Shown here: piece by piece, positions 31,423 through 41,560 of the stretch | Numbering within the stretch: the stretch's first letter is position 1 | How the letters are laid out: every line of letters begins with the position of its first letter | Assembly (NCBI RefSeq): GCF_034190915.1 | Contig: NW_026947486.1 | Location: forward strand, 102,839,123-102,903,122 | Direction of reading: 5' to 3' | DNA length: 64,000 nucleotides | Source of the DNA: Cavia porcellus | Taxonomy: Eukaryota; Chordata; Mammalia; Rodentia; Caviidae | Program-made: the position numbers and the translations under genes | Notes under the pieces: model-generated | What the model saw: only the letters and a program-made list of their open reading frames with translations | The model's database searches: none | What the model was told of the DNA's origin: nothing

Positions 31423-31994
31423 CTTTTTTGCTTCTTCCAGGAGGCCCAGTTTCTTTCTGTGTTGGTTATAATTCTTCTGAAACACACTGGCTAGATGACC
31501 CTTCCCACTGCCATGTGCTAGTGAGTTGCAGACAGGGTCAGCATATACTGGCCCCTCCCCTCCGGATTAGTCAAGCTGCTGTGGCCTGCACTATATTACT
31601 TTGTGCTGCCTCCTCTCCGCATCAGTGGTGGCAGTGGTGGTGGTGGTGGTGGCAGGGGCTGGGGTGGGGGCTGGGGCAGCTGGTGGGTTCCGAGTTGCTG
31701 TGCTCCTCCAGCCTCCAGTAGGCCTGTGGCAACAGGTCTCACTGGCAGCCCGGAGGCCAGTGGTAGTGGTGCGGGGATCAGTCAACCTGCTGTAGTGTGC
31801 ACTGTATTTCCTTGTGCCGCCTCCCCTCCCAGTCAGTCAAGCTGCTGTGGCCTGCACTGTCAGTCAAACTTCTGGGGTTTCACTGGGTTCCTCATTGCTT
31901 TCTCAGTGTTTAGGGTTACAGGTGCTTTGCCAGTTACTTTGCATGTGTATTACCAGAGTTAATCATCTCTTTTTCCTTAGGATAATTGCTTCAT

Positions 31995-32160
31995 AGCCAG
32001 GTGTGGTGGCGCATGCCTGTCATTCTAGCAGTCAGGAGGCTGAGGCAGAAGAATTGCCACAAGTTTGAGACCAGATGGCTCCATAGTGAGTTCAAGCCCA
32101 CCTTGAACTACATAGTGAGACCCTATCTCAAAAACAAAACAACACAAAACAAAAGAAAAA
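31995..32160 (+). repeat. B1 SINE, plus strand
   Basis: AGCCAGGTGTGGTGGCGCAT, GGAGGCTGAGGCAGAAGAAT, CATAGTGAGTTCAAGCCCAC, CTTGAACTACATAGTGAGAC and an A-rich tail. Confidence 0.9.
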
Positions 32161-32319
32161 GCTTGCTTCATTTGTCCTTTAGATTACCATGTTTTGCAGA
32201 TTTTTTCCTATTTCATCAGTCACTTCTCCCATGTCTTCCTCATCCTTAAACACTTTGTGTTGGAAAAACCTTGGAAAAGGTCTCCAGATCTTTTCTTTAT
32301 TTTTTAGCCTGGTGATCTT

Positions 32320-33020
32320 TTTTTTATTTAAAGAAAAAAAGCAAAACAGAAACAAGCGTTTAAGTAATACAAAATTTCAAAAAATTAACACTAAGAAATC
32401 ACTAGTTGATAAATTACATATTGTCACCTTAGAAATAGCTGTTCAAGTTACAAAATTAAAGCATAGAAGGTGAACAATCAAACAATGAGAGTGCAAACCA
32501 TTCTGTTCAATGATCCAACAAAAACTTAGTAATGTAATTATCTATCTTACACACTTAAACATACATGCAATTATATCCTTTAGAGCACTTTCCTTCCCTT
32601 TTTTACAATATCTATTACACATTTTGGATCTTATTACTCCTACAGTTCTTATTACTTTTTACACCAGAGGGACAATGTGATATTTATAAATATTATTCTT
32701 ATTTATTTCATTTATGAGGATAGTCTCCAGTTGCCTCCATTTACCTATAAAGACCTCAGGATGATTCTTTTTTATAGTTGAGTAATATTCCATTGTATAA
32801 AAATACCACATCATTTTCATCCACTCTGTAGTTAATGTGCATTTAGGTTCCCAAGATTTAGATACTACAAATATTGCTACTGTGAACATGGGTGCACATT
32901 TATCATGGTGACATGATCTTTTCAGTTTTTCTGGGAAAATACCCAGGAGGGGAATAGCTGGATTGAATGGAACTTCCAATCCTAGTCTTCGGAGGCATCT
33001 CCATACTGATTTTCATAGTC
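32320..33020 (-). mobile_element. 5'-truncated L1 with target-site duplication
   Basis: A type A L1 3' end (TTTATTTAAAGAAAAAAAGC, AAATCACTAGTTGATAAATT) runs into the ORF2 C-terminus, translated at 32659-32979 (VPFNPAIPLLGIFPEKLKRS and KSWEPKCTLTTEWM). A 14-bp duplication AGCCTGGTGATCTT lies at 32306-32319 and 33021-33034. The 701-base copy is a typical dead-on-arrival insertion. Confidence 0.9.
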
Positions 33021-33039
33021 AGCCTGGTGATCTTAATGA

Positions 33040-33243
33040 CTTTTTCTGTGCTACTGTGGATTGAACTCAGGGTGTTTGTTCCAAAATAAATCTCCAGTCT
33101 TTCTTTTGTTTTTAATTTTAATTTTGATATAGTGTCCACTAGGTCTCTAAGTTGTCCAGCCAGCCTGGGCTAGAACTTGTGATCCTCCTGCCTTAGCCTT
33201 CCAGAGTGTTGGAGTTAGAGGTGTGCACCATTATACTTGGCTC
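33040..33243 (-). repeat. B4-like SINE, minus strand
   Basis: A degraded ID unit (CTGTGGATTGAACTCAGGGT) and a B1-like unit (TTGATATAGTGTCCACTAGG, GATCCTCCTGCCTTAGCC, GGTGTGCACCATTATACTTG). Confidence 0.7.
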
Positions 33244-34265
33244 CACAATGACTCTCAGGTCTGGCTACTTGTGTTCCTACTATCTAGTTGACATGTCCAT
33301 TTAGATGTGCTACTCCTCTTGTTTTCCCTGTCTCTGCTACTAGCAACTACACCCATACACTTGTTCAGGCTTCAAGGCCATGACATCACCTCTGATTCCT
33401 CCTCATCACTTTGACTCTTGGGGCATGTCTTGTCGTCTTGTCCAACTCTTTGACAGACCAGAAGCCCCTTTCAAAGTATTTTCACCACTTTTCATCATCT
33501 CTACCACTATCACATGGTCTAAGATGTCATTTTACCTCACCCAGGTTATTGCAAAACCTTAGTAGGTTGCCCCATTGCTCCTCTTGTCTTGTAGCAATCT
33601 ATTCTCAGCACAGCATTTAGACAATTCCTTTTGAAATGTCAGCTCATGCCAGTGTTCTACTCAGACTTGTTTTGACTTTTCATCTCACTTAGAATTTGGC
33701 TGGGATGGCCTTATGCAGACTATATCTTAGGGCAGTGGTTTCAAACAGGAATTGAATCTTAGTGCTTGTAGCACAGTTTTTGCTGCATAGCATCTTGTGT
33801 ATGAGATAGATATTTTTGATGCTGTGTTCAAGGCCCACACTTGTGCAGTAAATCTTGATATGCACTATCATGCAGTACTTTAAACTTTATTTCTAGTGTT
33901 CGGTTTTTACCTGTGGCCTTAATATTTGTTGTTTATTTAATTTATAGCTGTTAATTATGTTCTGGCTTTAGGTAAAAGATATTAATTCTAGAAATACTTA
34001 TGAGTGTATATTATGTACCAGAGACTAGAGTTACAAAAACAAACAGAAGAAGGTACAGATCAATAACTTTCACCATTGTGAGCAAGTGATTTTAGGATGT
34101 ACATATATGTAAGAAAAAATCTCATAAAGATAGCATATTCTTCTTTAGAAAAAAGTCAACAGACAACTTGTATGTTGAGTAAATAAATCAAAAGGGAACC
34201 ATCACTATTTTTCTTTTGATTTTTTTCTTGTCTCCCCTTTATTTTTCTTTTACTTTTCAAGTAAC
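33244..34265. other. Unique sequence, possible L2 trace
   Basis: No gene is seen. Bases 33985-34070 (TGAGTGTATATTATGTACCA, GACTAGAGTTACAAAAACAA) weakly resemble L2. Bases 34200-34265 are pyrimidine-rich, just outside the next element. Confidence 0.45.
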
Positions 34266-34278
34266 AGAAGAATCTCCT

Positions 34279-35634
34279 CTGGCCCTGAATCAAGGCTAGA
34301 AGCTTTCTGACACTGTTGGTTTCAAGCAGGAGCCTAAAGAGATGTCTTTCTATGGTCTGTTAGCCATTTCAGAACTTGGGCAGTGAAATAGTCAATTCAT
34401 TAGAAAGAAACAGCTTGAAGTACCCCCACCCACCCCATGAGTGTGGCAGGCTGCGGCGGCCCAGGATGGGAGCCACTGGTGTTTACTGGGACCAATACCA
34501 TGCTGGGATCTGGAGCACCAGGAAACCAGGCCAACCCTCTCCACACTGGTGAGCGGCTATGAGTGTGGCAGACTGTGGTGGCCCAGGATGGGAGCCACTG
34601 GCATTTATTGGGTTACGCTATGCTGGGACCTGGAGCACTGGGAAACCAAGCAACCCCTCACCTCAGGTGAATGACTGTGAGCCTTGCAGGCTGCATCAGC
34701 ACAGGATGGGAGCCACCAGCATTTACTGGGACCCATGCCATGCTGGGACCTGGAGTGCCAGGAAACCAAGCAACTTCTTGACCCTGGTGAGCGGCTATGA
34801 ACATGGCAGGCTTTGGTGGCCCAGGATGGGAGCCACTGGCGTTTACTGGGACCTGCACCATGCTGGGTCCTTGAGGGCCAGGAAATCAAGCAACCCTTCC
34901 CCTTGTGGGGAGTGGCTGTGAGTGTGGCAGGCTGCAGCGGCCCAGGATGGGAGCCACCACCATTTACTGGGATCCGAGCCATGCTGGGACCTGGAGTGCC
35001 AGGATACCAAGCAACCCCTCCCCACCTCACGTGATCGGCTGTGAGCATGGCAGGCAATGGAGGCCCAGGATGAGAGCCACTGGCATTTACTGGGACCTGC
35101 ACCATGCTGAGACCTTGAGAGCCAGGAAACCAAGCAAACCCTTCCCTCTGGTGAGCAGCTGTGAGTCTCCTGGCATGCGGGCTGTGAATCAAACATTACA
35201 TCTCTTCCCCTCACCCCCACCATTAGCATGTGGGAGCCAGTAATCTGGACATCCCTTGAGAGGTTAGTCTTAGGCAATGTAGCAAATAGGGATAATTTTC
35301 TACCATTTCTTTGAAGGCAAATACTTTTATCCTTGTTTTGCTTTACTCTAATTAATAGTGTTATTTTAGCCTGTTTTGTTTTGTTGAACTTCATTATGCA
35401 CGAAAGTATGGACAGCTATTTTGAAGAGAATGAGAGACTCTACAACAGCCATTAGTGACTTCTCTATTGTCTGCTTTTGAATACCTAAAACGGCTTCCTC
35501 ATTTTGTTCAGATCAGTTTTATACTATGTTGTTTTTAATAAATTCTCTGTATGCAAAGACATGGACAAATGTTTGGAGGAAAACAAGAGACAATATGATA
35601 GATAGTGAAGATAAACAAATAAACAAACAAAAAA
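34279..35634 (+). mobile_element. Candidate VNTR-bearing composite retroelement
   Basis: Bounded by a perfect 13-bp direct repeat AGAAGAATCTCCT (34266-34278 and 35635-35647), with an A-rich tail GATAAACAAATAAACAAACA just before the right copy. These are the hallmarks of L1-mediated insertion on the plus strand. Layout: about 160 bases of unfamiliar 5' sequence, the 120-bp tandem array, then about 470 bases of AT-rich 3' sequence. The 3' part has an internal degenerate duplication (GTATGGACAGCTATTTTGAA near 35407 and GACATGGACAAATGTTTGGA near 35558). It has no coding capacity of its own. The layout recalls SVA/LAVA-like composites of apes, but I see no homology to them. Confidence 0.5.
34438..35165. 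repeat. 120-bp minisatellite, about six copies
   Basis: GC-rich units of about 119-124 bases start near 34438, 34560, 34679, 34798, 34918 and 35042, with a trace at 35162. Each holds GAGTGTGGCAGGCTG, GGCCCAGGATGGGAGCCAC, TTTACTGGGACC, CATGCTGGGACCTGGAG, GCCAGGAAACCAAGCAACCC and CTGGTGAGCGGCT with some changes. Because 120 is divisible by three, frames stay open through the array on both strands, giving false proteins of up to 195 residues with 40-residue repeats. Confidence 0.95.
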
Positions 35635-35876
35635 AGAAGAATCTCCTTATCCCTGATCAGCCATTTGCTAGCTGTGCCAGCCCTGGCTAGATTTAAACTT
35701 CTCTATTCCCTCCATTTTTTACTTTAAGTAATTGTTCTGTTTGTCAAATACAAAAGGCTCACATAGTTTATGTTCTAGTATCTTCATTTAATTCCTGCTT
35801 TCTAACACACAACAATATAATAATCATACATATTTATGAGACCATGTGATGATTCAATATGCACATACAATGTATG

Positions 35877-36322
35877 TCTTAGTTACTTTCTCATTGCTGG
35901 GACAAAATACCCAATACCTGCAAGTTAAAGGAGGAAAGGTTTATTTTAGCTCACAGTGTGTAGAAGTTTTTGTCCATGGTTGGCTCCAAAGCAGGGTGAC
36001 TTGGCAGAGGGGCATGGCAGAGGAAAAACAGTCCATGGCAGGGTAGGCAGGAGAAAGTGAAACTAGCAGCCAGCCTCCTTTTCCTTTTATCCCACCTAGG
36101 CTGCAAACCTTTTGGGTGCTGCCACTCACAGCCACGGTAGGCCTTCCCACTATCAAGACCCAGAACTATGCTGAACTGATTTAGGTATCACACACTGTTA
36201 ATCTCAGTGTCTCATACCTTAAGGCAACATCATGCACCCACGATCCAGTTGCCTTCTATGAACCTTGCCTATAAGCCCATGAGGCTTTCGGGGGACATCT
36301 AGGTATCAGCCATAACAACACG
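35877..36322 (-). mobile_element. MaLR-type LTR, minus strand
   Basis: TGTCTTAGTTACTTTCTCAT, GGGACAAAATACCCAATACC and GGTTTATTTTAGCTCACAGT are the reversed 3' part of a MaLR-type LTR. The body ends near CAGCCATAACAACA. No coding region is present. Confidence 0.7.
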
Positions 36323-37112
36323 TAATAATTAAATTAGAACAACTAACATTTCTATCTTCTTATCATCTCTTATGTTTGGAGAATTCAAACTCTAATCTTC
36401 TAGTTCTTTATAAAATACAATCTTTGTTGTAAATAAACTGTACTCACCCTAAGGTGCCACTGTGATGGAGAATAGTAAAATTTAGTCCTCCCATCTAATT
36501 GTATTTTGGCCTCTGTTTGTTTACCCTTTGTCCATTTTCTCCCTCCCCTTCCCTTCCTACTCTCCAGCAATCACTATCCCACTCTCTTTTTTGAGATATC
36601 TTTGCTTTAGCATCTACATATGAGCAAGATCATGCAATATTCCTCTTTCTGTGCCTCACTTATTTTACTTAACAGAATGTCTTCCAGTCCCATCCGCTTG
36701 TTACAAATGACAAGATTTAATTCTTTTTTAGAGTTGAATAATTTTCCATTGTGTATATAGACTACATTTTCCATTTAGTTGATTCCATATCTTGATTATT
36801 GTGAATAGTGCCACAATAAACATGGGAATGCAGCTATCTTTTTTGCATGCCAACTTCATTTCCTTTGGATGTATATGCAGGAGTGGGGTATCTAGGTCAT
36901 ACAGCTGTTACTTATTTATTTAACCGTTTTTGGTTTGAACCCTGGGCCTTCCAACTGAGCTACATCCCCAGACCTTTTTCTCATTTTTAAAATTTTAAGA
37001 CAGGATCTTGCTAAATCACTAAGCTACCCAGGCTGGCTTCAGACTTGTAGTTCTCCTATTCAGCATCCCAAGGTGCTGAGATTACAGGTGTATACCCCAT
37101 ACCCAACTTATT
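36323..37112 (-). repeat. Old L1 ORF2 tail and B4-like SINE
   Basis: Bases 36590-36900 are ancient L1 3' ORF2/UTR on the minus strand (TGAGCAAGATCATGCAATAT, TTCCATTGTGTATATAGACT, AATAGTGCCACAATAAACAT). Bases 36905-37112 are an ID+B1 dimer (AACCCTGGGCCTTCCAACTG, TAAGACAGGATCTTGCTAAA). Bases 36323-36590 are unassigned. Confidence 0.75.
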
Positions 37113-37461
37113 TTTACTTTTTTGATGACACTCTGTCTTGTTCTCCATAAAGATTGTAAAAATTGACATTCCTATCAACTGCGTTTGAGAGTCCTTTATT
37201 GCTAAGGATGGCACTTTATTATGCACAGTAGGCCCTCAAATATCTTGGTGTTTATAAATACATTTGTTTTACATATTTATTTCTGCAGCCCTACAATTAT
37301 AGTTACAAGATATTATATCAAAGAGAGATGAGGTAAAAGATGAAAAAAACCATTTGTTAACTCTAAGTTTTTCCCCCATTTATCCACAGGCAAAGGGAAA
37401 CTTAAGTATTTAGTATTGGATAGTATACTGGGTCTCACTGAGTTGTGGAGGCATTTATAAA

Positions 37462-37750
37462 CCAAAAGTATTTATTTATTTATTTTTGAAAAAGGTCTCA
37501 CTATGTAGTTCAGGATGGCCTTGAACTCATGGCAATCCTGCTGCCTCAGCCTCCTGAGTGCTGGGACTACAAGCATGTGCCACCAAACCTGATTTAGAAA
37601 CCAAAGTATTTCAAAGTATAAAGACTTTAAATGTACCCAGCAGTTAGGAGGCTGAGGCTGGAAGATTACTGTGAGTCCAAGGCCAACCTAGGCTACAAAG
37701 TCAGTTCAAGGCCATTCTGGACTGCATAGCAACACCTTGTTTAATAAAAA
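37462..37750. repeat. Facing B1 SINEs (- then +)
   Basis: Bases 37462-37600 are a B1 on the minus strand. Bases 37635-37750 are a 5'-truncated B1 on the plus strand (CAGTTAGGAGGCTGAGGCTG, GGCTACAAAGTCAGTTCAAG). The two are only about 40 bases apart and could pair as an inverted repeat in RNA. Confidence 0.85.
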
Positions 37751-37754
37751 AAGA

Positions 37755-38845
37755 CTTTACATGGAGAACGTAATAGCCTATTTTTTCAGCTTGCCGTGTT
37801 ATGATTGAATTGGTAATTTTACAATGGTTGTTTCATGTAAAAATTGCCTTATTTGCCTATAGAAAGTCCTTCCTGGACCTCATTTTGGTCCAGGAAGTTT
37901 GTATTTGTAATCCCGTGGAAAGTTATTGGAATTCAAGAAAATTAATTCCAATCTACCACTTTCAGTGCAAACCACAGTGAGAATTAAGACACTAAGTCAT
38001 ATTTGTAGTTATGGGGAGCCAAGGAGGGGTCCTAAATTCAGCCAAGATGGTGGTTCACCAGAACAGAGTCCTTGACCCCTGCTTGAACCAGATTTTATTA
38101 ATTCCTGAAGAAGAGAGTGACTTGAGGATGAGTGACTCTAAGAATGGTGGGAAATAAGTGAGTGTTGTGGGTTGGGCCAGGTAGGAAGCCTGAAATCACC
38201 TCTGCAATATGCAGAAGGAAGGATATGCAGAAAGACTAATTTGCATAATACAATTGAGGTAGCATCTAATGTTTTGGCATCTATAGCTTTGATGTGTTAA
38301 CATTTTTGCCCTGGGAAGTCATAGCCTCTTATCTTAAGGCTTTGCACTGTGGAACATGGGTGTTCATCCTACCCATCTCAGTCATGTTTTTTGGGAGTCC
38401 TGGGGTGGAGAAACAGGGACTGTCACCTAGCTTCAAAGATTATGCATCAGAACCTCAGCCAGCCCTATTTACATTGCTCACTGAAAGGATAGAGAAATGG
38501 CCTAGCCAGCTCAGTACATATCAGTACATGGAGACAGGGCTGGGTTTAGCCAAAATAAAGATAATTGCTCTTTATTCCAGGAGAGTCACCCAGGTGGCCC
38601 TCCACACTTACCCTTCCTTTAAAAATCTTTATTAGCTATAAGCATTCAGACAAAAACCACCTAATGTGTAATGGACCCCCAGTGGAACTTCCTGGAGAAC
38701 ATACAGAGAAGTTAAATGTGACCTACTTTTATTCTGTGAGATCTAAAATAAGTATTCCATGCCATCATCTTGTTTTTCCCAAATCAAGTATATAAGTATC
38801 ATATACTTAATAGTAAAGCCTAGGTGTTCACCAATTTAAGATTGT
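37755..38845 (-). other. Candidate class II-like LTR and unique sequence
   Basis: From 38012, read on the minus strand, the sequence ends in CCTTGGCTCCCCA. AATAAAATCTGGTTCAAGC lies about 70-90 bases before that end, with a GC-rich stretch between, resembling the R-U5 end of an endogenous retroviral LTR. The U3 side would extend to about 38440 or further. No retroviral genes are seen. The flanking parts are unassigned. Confidence 0.4.
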
Positions 38846-39080
38846 AGGGCTGCAGGTCTAGCTCAGTGGTGGAGCACTTGTCTAGTACACATAAGGCCTT
38901 TGAGTTCCATCTCTGGTATCACAACAAACAAAACAACAAAAAAGTTGTGTACCACAGCTAAAGCTCCAGAAGGTAGATGCATTCTTTTTTTTTTTTTTTT
39001 TTGGTGCCAGGGATTGAACTCACGACCTCATGTTTGCCAAGCCGGCACTTACGCCACTGAGCTAAATCCCTGGCAGCAGA
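38846..39080. repeat. ID SINE (+) and alanine-tRNA SINE (-)
   Basis: Bases 38846-38944 are an ID unit (GGGCTGCAGGTCTAGCTCAG, TGAGTTCCATCTCTGGTATC). Bases 38984-39080 are a minus-strand SINE (GGTGCCAGGGATTGAACTCA, TTGCCAAGCCGGCACTTACG, GAGCTAAATCCCTGGC). Its near-duplicated flanks are AGATGCATTCTT and AGATGAATTCTT. Confidence 0.85.
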
Positions 39081-40069
39081 TGAATTCTTAAAAAAGGTTC
39101 AGTGCACAATCATTAATGGAATTACTGAATTAAGATTGCTACATTCCAGATACTACACCAAGTACTTTATTTCCTCTCCCTTCAGGGGAGGTTTCAAAGA
39201 GGTATGTAGGAAACCATACTGGCATTGTCCAGGCTGCCAGGCTGGCTGGTACATAAGTGGGACCTTAGAGGGAGACTATCTTATGGAAGAGACACAGTTG
39301 ACTACAGTATAAAGAGTGCAAACAGTGGAGTCAGATTGACCTGCTATTCCAGCTGAGGTTTGCTGCTTACTACCCTTGTGACTTGGTGGTGTCATATGAT
39401 TTTGGAGTCTCAGTTTCTTCTTGTGTCATTTCGTCTTCATTTGCAGAATGTGTAAAGTCCTTAGCATAGTGCCCGGCATAGAGAGGATTCTAAATACATG
39501 ACATTCTGTTTCAGTTCACGACTGTGGCACAGTGCAAAGGATGAGAGATTGCTGAGTCAATATCCAACTCAAACTCCAAGAAAGCCCAAAGGAACTGCCT
39601 TTAGCTGAGAACCCCCTCAGCATGAATACCCCATACTGAAGCTTTGTGGCTTTTTATTCACAGAACCAGGAAGCAAGGATAAATGACAAAGCAAGAATGT
39701 TGCTGCAGGAATTCATGTAGGGGGAAGGGAAGAACAGGAGGACAGAGTATGGTGAGGGTGGTCTGTTATATGACTGAACTTAGGTCTGATCTAAATGGAA
39801 TATGGGAGGTCAAGGGCCAGAACATTCATTTCTTGAGGCAATGCATTTGATCCTACTTGGCTTGTGGCTCTGTACACTATCTTAATTTCTAGCCATGCAT
39901 TCTGGGAAGTTTTGGGCATGTGGCTCCCAAAGTACCTTACTTCTGCTTATCCATCTCATACATACCTTTGGCCAACACCCCTACACCATTCATCATTGAT
40001 TGTGTGTCTGGAATTTGTTTCTTTCATAAATAGTTATTTTTACAATGATGGTGTGTGTTTTTGGTAAAA
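39081..40069 (+). other. MIR and unassigned, possibly LTR-like sequence
   Basis: Bases 39300-39510 are a MIR: GAGTCAGATTGACCTGCTAT, TTACTACCCTTGTGACTTGG, CCTTAGCATAGTGCCCGGCA. Bases 39530-39850 carry CTTTGTGGCTTTTTATTCAC and purine-rich words that could belong to an LTR read on the minus strand. This second part is a guess. Confidence 0.5.
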
Positions 40070-40122
<53 letters not shown>

Positions 40123-40130
40123 CACACATA
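40070..40130. repeat. (AT)n microsatellite
   Basis: A run of about 12 A followed by about 20 TA dinucleotides. Confidence 0.95.
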
Positions 40131-40937
40131 GATATAGACAGTTACACTGTAAAATTTCTGAAAAATATTCTGTAACTCTCTGGTGCCCATGATTTCCAAG
40201 GGGCTTTCTATTGACTGGTTGCTGTATATTTTATAGTATTTATTTTTGGTTGATAGTTTGAAAATATTATCTATATATAAAAGGAATTCTATGGTGAGGC
40301 TACTTTGGATAATGCTGGGCTGAACAATACTAAAACAATGGCTTCAAGAGTAATGCTGTGTGTTAAAGAGCACTGTGACTTTTCCAAAGATGATTACAAT
40401 GTGCAGTGTACTTTGTAGACTGTGGAGGAACCCACAGGAATAACATATTCTGCAGATTATCATAGAGAAGTCAAGCACATGATTTTGAGTTACTCAGCTT
40501 ACACGAATCCACCCTGTTGATGTGAGGGCTATCTGGCTGTGACATCTGTCACTGTATTGATCGCCAGGGTTGATTCTGCTGTCTGGCTGCCTAGGCAAAT
40601 GTCCCCCTTTTCCCTCAATGTTCCAAGCACGTCTCTCCCAAAGCTGCACACTTGCTGGAAGAAGATGCCCACCCCAGATAGAGAAGGACTGGTTCCTCCA
40701 GTCAAGGGTAGCTTCACTGCCCTGCCTACAAACAAGCTCTCAAAAGGGGTCCTGCTGTATGTGCTGTGTTTATCCAATGTGTTATGTCACAGCTACCTTT
40801 CCATGTCGATAGCCACATCTTTCTCTTTATTGACTTCTTAGTCCCTTTTTGACTTATAAATTTGAGAATTGCCTTATTTTCTGCTTTACTTAATTTTTAA
40901 TAATTATAAACAATGCTTTAATGGGCATTCTTATATT
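40131..40937. other. Unique sequence, no gene seen
   Basis: Overlapping 76-100 residue frames at 40529-40841 on both strands have no splice signals or recognisable domains. A G-rich run sits at 40939-40956. Confidence 0.45.
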
Positions 40938-41560
40938 TTGGGGGGGGGGGAGGGGAGGTACTAGAGATTGAACCCAGGGTCTTCACACTGTGCTACATCC
41001 CCAGGCTAGCTATTTATTTATTTATCTATTTATTTTTTGAGGCAGGGTCCCTCTATGTAGTGCAGGCTCACTATGTAACCCAGGCTGGCCTCGAACTCAT
41101 GATGATCTTCCTGTTTCAACCTCCTGAGTGCTGGAATCACAGGTGTGTGCTGCCATGCCCAGCTTCATTTTTTATTATTTTAGTTTGAGACAGGGTCTTG
41201 CTAAACTTGCCCATATGAGAATCTGTCACATTGCTGGGATTATAGGTACATAGGTCTAAGCCTGGCTGGATTTTCTTAGTTTTTAATATATGCAACTGTC
41301 TCCAGGGTTAAATTCCTGGATGTAGAGTTATTTATGTCAAAGGGCATGCAGGTTTTTTTTGATGGTACTGAGGATTGAACACTGGGAACCTCTAACCACT
41401 TAGCTACATGCCCAGCATTTTCTATTTATTTATTTTTGTTTTGAGACAGGGTCTTGCTAAATTCTCCAGATAGGACTCAAGCTCATGATCCTCTTGCCTC
41501 AGTCTCCCAAATAACTGGAATTATAGGGATATGTCACTGCACCTTGCTAAATTGCACACA
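40938..41560 (-). repeat. SINE cluster: ID, B1, B1-like, B4-like (all -)
   Basis: In order: ID unit (GAGGTACTAGAGATTGAACC, 40955-41010); complete B1 (41030-41165); B1-like monomer (TTTGAGACAGGGTCTTGCTA, 41180-41272); and an ID+B1 dimer (41355-41560; GGATTGAACACTGGGAACCT, TTTTGAGACAGGGTCTTGCT). Confidence 0.8.

Larger units (their letters stand above)
28615..31889 (-). mobile_element. HAL1-like element 2 (L1 lacking ORF2)
   Basis: A minus-strand, 3275-base LINE-1 derivative with a perfect 15-bp target-site duplication CCTCATTGCTTTCTC (28600-28614 and 31890-31904). In element order: a GC-rich 5' region (31889-31423) with (GCC/CAC)n-rich words, ORF1 (about 31422-30383), then a long 3' part with three diverged copies of an L1 3' end module (starting near 29454, 29059 and 28615). 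Like the element at 20680-24020 it has no ORF2, and its ORF1-to-3' UTR junction is the same. Confidence 0.85.

Noticed and set aside
31188..31962. 177- and 119-residue plus-strand frames with a Trp/Val/Gly-rich run
   Set aside because: Antisense to ORF1 and the 5' region of the second half-L1; the run comes from a GTG/GGC simple repeat.
34605..35394. 195- and 183-residue minus-strand frames with 40-residue repeats
   Set aside because: They follow from a 120-bp tandem array whose period is a multiple of three; the same array is also open on the plus strand.
40529..40841. Overlapping 82-100 residue frames on both strands
   Set aside because: No splice signals, no recognised domain, and equally open antisense frames; chance is the simplest explanation.
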